Source of the DNA: Antedon mediterranea
Lineage: Eukaryota; Echinodermata; Crinoidea; Comatulida; Antedonidae
Assembly (NCBI RefSeq): GCF_964355755.1
Contig: NC_092679.1
Coordinates: 6,014,001-6,078,000 of the forward strand
Length of the DNA stretch: 64,000 nucleotides
Direction: 5' to 3'
Part shown: positions 60,205-64,000 of the stretch, piece by piece
Layout of the letters: each line of letters starts with the position of its first letter
Numbering within the stretch: position 1 is the stretch's first letter
Translations under genes and position numbers: made by a program
Notes under the pieces: generated by a model
What the model saw: only the letters and a program-made list of their open reading frames with translations
The model's database searches: none
Told to the model about the DNA's origin: nothing

Positions 60205-61515
60205 TATCATCCTGGCCATTTGATATTGAAAAGAAAACTCAATCAGATAATGTCAATCCATCAGATAAAAGTGGGAAAAGTTAGTCAATTACACAATTAA
60301 TGTTTTTTTATGTGTTTCTTGGCGTTTTGGCTATTTGATATTGAGGACAATCTCCATCAGATAAAGGTGTGAAAAGTTACTCAATTACATAATGTTTTTT
60401 TATGTGTTTCTTGGTGTTTTGGCTATTTGATATTGAGGAAAATCTCCATCAGATAAAAGTGTGAACAGTTACTCAATTACATAATGTTTTTTTATGTGTT
60501 TCTTGGTGTTTTAGCCTTTGAGGACAATCTCCATCAGATAAAAGTGTGAACAGTTACTCAATTACATAATGTTTTTTTATGTGTTTCTTGGTGTTTTAGC
60601 CTTTGAGGACAATCTCCATCAGATAAAAGTGTGAACAGTTACTCAATTACATAATGTTTTTTTATGTGTTTCTTGGTGTTTTAGCCTTTGAGGACAATCT
60701 CCATCAGATAAAAGTGTGAACAGTTACTCAATTACATAATGTTTTTTTATGTGTTTCTTGGTGTTTTAGCCTTTGAGGACAATCTCCATCAGATAAAAGT
60801 GTGAACAGTTACTCAATTACATAATGTTTTTTTATGTGTTTCTTGGTGTTTTAGCCTTTGAGGACAATCTCCATCAGATAAAAGTGTGAACAGTTACTCA
60901 ATTACATAATGTTTTTTTATGTGTTTCTTGGTGTTTTGGCCATTAAGGACAATCTCCATCAGATAAAAGTGTGAACAGTTACTCAATTACATAATGTTTT
61001 TTTATGTGTTTCTTGGTGTTTTGGCCATTAAGGACAATCTCCATCAGATAAAAGTGTGAACAGTTACTCAATTACATAATGTTTTTTTATGTGTTTCTTG
61101 GTGTTTTAGCCTTTGAGGACAATCTCCATCAGATAAAAGTGTGAACAGTTACTCAATTACATAATGTTTTTTTATGTGTTTCTTGGTGTTTTGGCCATTA
61201 AGGACAATCTCCATCAGATAAAAGTGTGAACAGTTACTCAATTACATAATGTTTTTTTATGTGTTTCTTGGTGTTTTGGCCATTAAGGACAATCTCCATC
61301 AGATAAAAGTGTGAACAGTTACTCAATTACATAATGTTTTTTTATGTGTTTCTTGGTGTTTTAGCCTTTGAGGACAATCTCCATCAGATAAAAGTGTGAA
61401 CAGTTACTCAATTACATAATGTTTTTTTATGTGTTTCTTGGCGTTTTGGCTATTTGATATTGAGGACAATCTCCATCAGATAAAAGTGTGAACAGTTACT
61501 CAATTACATAATTAA
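60205..61515. repeat. Satellite array, mostly 85-bp unit, 14 copies
   Basis: The unit contains AAAGTGTGAACAGTTACTCA, ATTACATAATG(T)7, ATGTGTTTCTTGG and GACAATCTCCATCAGATA. Central units are nearly identical at 85-bp spacing and come in two forms (TTAGCCTTTGAGGAC and TTGGCCATTAAGGAC). The first two and the last units are longer (TTGGCTATTTGATATTGAGGA) and look ancestral; a further diverged half-unit precedes them at 60205. Confidence 0.95.
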
Positions 61516-62990
61516 TTTTGTTTGTAGGTGTTCTTGATTTGCTGGCCATTTGATCCTGAAGAAAAACTTTATTTGATACTTTTCAAACTGTGTAAATTTC
61601 CGTTCTTAAAGTAAATAATTAATTCCTTCTTATGATTTAAAAGTAGACCAACTAGTTTTACGTTTCATTTGGGTAAGTATTTAGGTTGCCTAGTTTGTAA
61701 TTATTCTTGGATTTTATATTTAGATTATCGTTTACAATGAGGTAAGTGGTACATTTTACATTTTAAGAAAGATTTTATTCTGTTCTTGGTTTTTTTAACA
61801 GCATATGTAAAGTACCAGATTAGCATAACTAAATATTGATGTATTTGTACCAACAGAGAAGAGTGAAGTTACTAATTTCACTCTTCTGTGATAACCAAAA
61901 TGCAGTGAATTGGTATTGGTGTGTGGTAAACAATAAACAAACATAGTAATGCTGTAATATTTCAAGTAAACAACAAATATTCTGAAATTTCCGGACTTAT
62001 CAGTATGACTTGTTTACTTTGTGGATGTAATGTACAATAGTTCATAAGATAAAATCTCATAAGATCCTTTAAGTATTTGGATATATGATAAAAGTATTTT
62101 ATTATGATAAAAGTCTACCAAAGCGTTTGTATAGTTATAAACTGTTTGTTTACATATAAAGTTACCATAGTTTACACTATTAGCATGACCTGTAGAAGCC
62201 AAGTAATAAAAAAAGACATTTACATTTTTAAATGCTTCATATTAACTGTCTTGTTTTGAAGGTTTGCACGACGAAATCAAATGTTTGCGGTACACGATGT
62301 ATATATAGTTCTGAAAAGAACTGTTAACTTTGATCGTTCTCATCCCTGAACTTTATATCAACTTTCTTGCTAATGTTGTATTAATGGGTCATACCTACAT
62401 GCAACAAAAAAACTCTCAAGCCAAAGAGTTAAGATCACAATGGGTGGCTAAAATCTATAAACCACATTGAGACTTATTTATAAAAGGCTTGATAGGCTGG
62501 CAGAGGCGAGGTGAAACATCCTAAAATAACTTTTAATGTATATGTCATGTATGCTAGTTCTCCATCATCCTAAGGTTTTAATACTGTTCCGGTGAACTCT
62601 ATACTGGAGCTTCAAAGTGCTGGAGAACAGAGCAGTGTAAATGGTTCCTCTGCTTTTCTTCATTTTTTGGTTATTTTGGGATATTTTATGAATAATTTTA
62701 TAGGCGCTATTTACTGTAAAACTACCATTATTATTATTATTTAACAACAAAGAGCAAGATTTTTCTTCTCGGAGTCTGAGTATAGGCCTATATTTGATCA
62801 CCAGGAGAAAGTATTATCCATATTATAGACTCAGTGTAATGTTCCTTGAGATACTCAGACATGTTACTTTACAGTTTAGTTAATACTTCATGGGTATCCT
62901 AATGCTAATTCTTTCATCAAACATAAGTTTGGAGTACTAAGATACTTTACATGCTTTTTAAAATGAGCATCGTATTATGGTGTGATCAGC
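61516..62990. other. Intron, one dispersed repeat
   Basis: The segment 62600-62660 is the inverted match of 37340-37400. An ATG immediately before a perfect donor (ACAATGAG|GTAAGT, 61737) was seen. No gene was supported. Confidence 0.3.
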
Positions 62991-63001
62991 ATGGGTGGAA
63001 G
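62991..63001 (+). other. Candidate micro first exon MGG(R)
   Basis: ATGGGTGGAAG|GTAAGAAT: a start followed at once by a strong donor, leaving in phase 2 as required for the acceptor beyond the window. Eleven coding bases are too few for independent support. Confidence 0.15.
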
Positions 63002-63680
63002 GTAAGAATCTAGACTTTATACATTTCACAACAGGATTAGACACATTACAGATGTAAAACATGTTCTATAGGGGTATAATCAGGGAAGTATATTGTGTAT
63101 ATTGGCAACATGGGGAGGGCATTAGGTGGCCTTTGATCTCTCATATCCATAACCATAAGTGTTGTATTGTGGTTTACCATAAACTTGAGGTTTTGCTGTT
63201 TTGTGTACTCACTACCATTTTGTTCTACCGTAACTATTTTTAAAGATATGTGTGTTCAAAAGCTTTCTTTACCTAAATTATACTACAGTACAGAAAGAAT
63301 GATATTAGTATAATTATTAGTAAGTAAGCCTGAATCCGATAAAACTACTTATTTTACTATGTAATTACGATAGTTATATTATTACTATTATTAGGTTCTT
63401 CAAATCTAGCCAACAAATTTTTGCGGTTTAAATTGTTTTGACCCAAATTGTACCTGGTATTTCCATTACATATTGACACACAGTAGGTGTATTAGAGTCA
63501 CGCTATGAGTACTTGGTAGAATGAAACTTCCTTTTAGATTAGTATATTACATTATGAAATATGTAATTCAACTTATTGTGACTTTTTGGTTCACTATGAA
63601 CATTTGTACCGTGTTTCTTCCAACGATGCGCTTTAAACAGCTTGCAAGAGCTTTAGAAATAATCTCACAGGAAATTTGAA

Positions 63681-63721
63681 ATGATGGCGGAGGAAAAGGG
63701 AGTTAGGGACATTTCTCCAAG
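63681..63721 (+). CDS. Candidate alternative first exon (13 codons), phase 2
   Basis: ATGATGGCGGAGGAAAAGGG opens MMAEEKGVRDISP and reaches CCAAG|GTCAGA in phase 2. The ATGGCGGAGGA context is common at animal gene starts, and the local GC rise suits a promoter-proximal exon. The donor is weaker than the others. Tentative. Confidence 0.25.
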
Positions 63722-64000
63722 GTCAGAGTTCAGGAATATAGATTTACCAATTATTTATTGGTGGTTCATTATTCAATAAGGGCTAGTGTTATGTTATGTT
63801 TTCACTATGTTATAGATACTGAAACTAGAGACAGATGTAAATACAAATAAAGACTGTTATTTTATTCAGCTCAAGAAGTCGTGTCTCCATAACAACTTCG
63901 TGTCTCTCGTGCGCCCTCTATATCTTCTAGAAGATCATATTAATTATTTAGTACAATAATGTAACAGCTAGATGTTTATTTATGTTAGCCCAATAGATTA

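Larger units (their letters stand above)
27112..63721 (+). other. Proposed 5' region of one gene with alternative first exons
   Basis: This entry groups the exons listed separately below. Seven ATG-bearing exons between 27 and 45 kb all end after the first base of a codon, and the exon at 51727 begins by needing exactly one base. The latter ends after the second base of a codon, as does the ATG exon at 57397-57614. The pattern predicts one gene with many promoters, a shared exon 2, and a late promoter that skips it. The conserved body must lie past 64 kb, so the family is not provable here. An IkappaB/Cactus-like protein is my best guess from the DSG motifs in the shared exon. Confidence 0.55.

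Noticed and set aside
60205-61515. CRISPR-like array of regular repeats
   Set aside because: Units are head-to-tail with no unique spacers, and the genome is eukaryotic; this is a satellite.
62565-62801. Minus-strand 78-codon frame resembling a retroelement tail
   Set aside because: No conserved RT or RNase H motif is visible, and part of it is the dispersed repeat also found at 37340.

Overview
The window is animal nuclear DNA: AT-rich, with spliceosomal introns, tRNA-derived SINEs, Penelope-like and non-LTR retroelements, MITEs and satellites, and no operons. The repeat types and the many GGCCTA/TAGGCCTA words suggest a marine invertebrate deuterostome, perhaps an echinoderm. That placement is an impression from composition, not a demonstrated assignment.

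Region 1 (1-19.2 kb) is a cluster of three genes of the acyl-CoA thioesterase / bile-acid-CoA:amino-acid N-acyltransferase family (ACOT/BAAT). Genes A (3295-6629) and B (11659-15488) lie in tandem on the minus strand inside a recent segmental duplication with a period of about 8.36 kb. Gene C (16159-19215) is on the plus strand, head to head with B across about 670 bp. I could splice all three into eight-exon open frames (450, 450 and 447 or 487 residues) with identical intron phases. Each has an alpha/beta-hydrolase nucleophile elbow, a GAGHLIEPPY histidine motif and a C-terminal SKL peroxisomal signal. Gene C also has a basic 40-residue N-terminal extension that looks like a mitochondrial presequence. 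Each duplicated unit carries a broken Penelope-like element in which the endonuclease half is inverted against the reverse-transcriptase half, with hammerhead-ribozyme-like motifs at both ends.

Region 2 (19.3-27.1 kb) holds a satellite array with an 85-bp unit, SINE copies, MITEs and no convincing coding sequence.

Region 3 (27.1-64 kb) is best read as the 5' part of one large plus-strand gene with many alternative first exons. Seven short exons (ends at 27342, 28900, 30340, 32214, 39203, 41897 and 44381) have an ATG and a good splice donor, and all seven end in phase 1. The exon at 51727-52066 accepts in phase 1 and leaves in phase 2. An eighth candidate first exon (57397-57614) lies beyond it, also leaves in phase 2, and so could bypass it. 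The bypassed exon carries two DSG motifs, one matching the beta-TrCP phosphodegron DSGxxS, so an IkappaB/Cactus-like protein is a reasonable but unproven guess. Its ankyrin repeats would lie to the right of this window. The exon array is the most interesting thing here. Introns of this gene hold a small antisense intronless ORF at 34.2-34.5 kb, a 2.5-kb terminal-inverted-repeat element, a MITE with TGACGTCA palindromes, SINEs, and a second satellite (60.3-61.5 kb), also mostly of 85-bp units.
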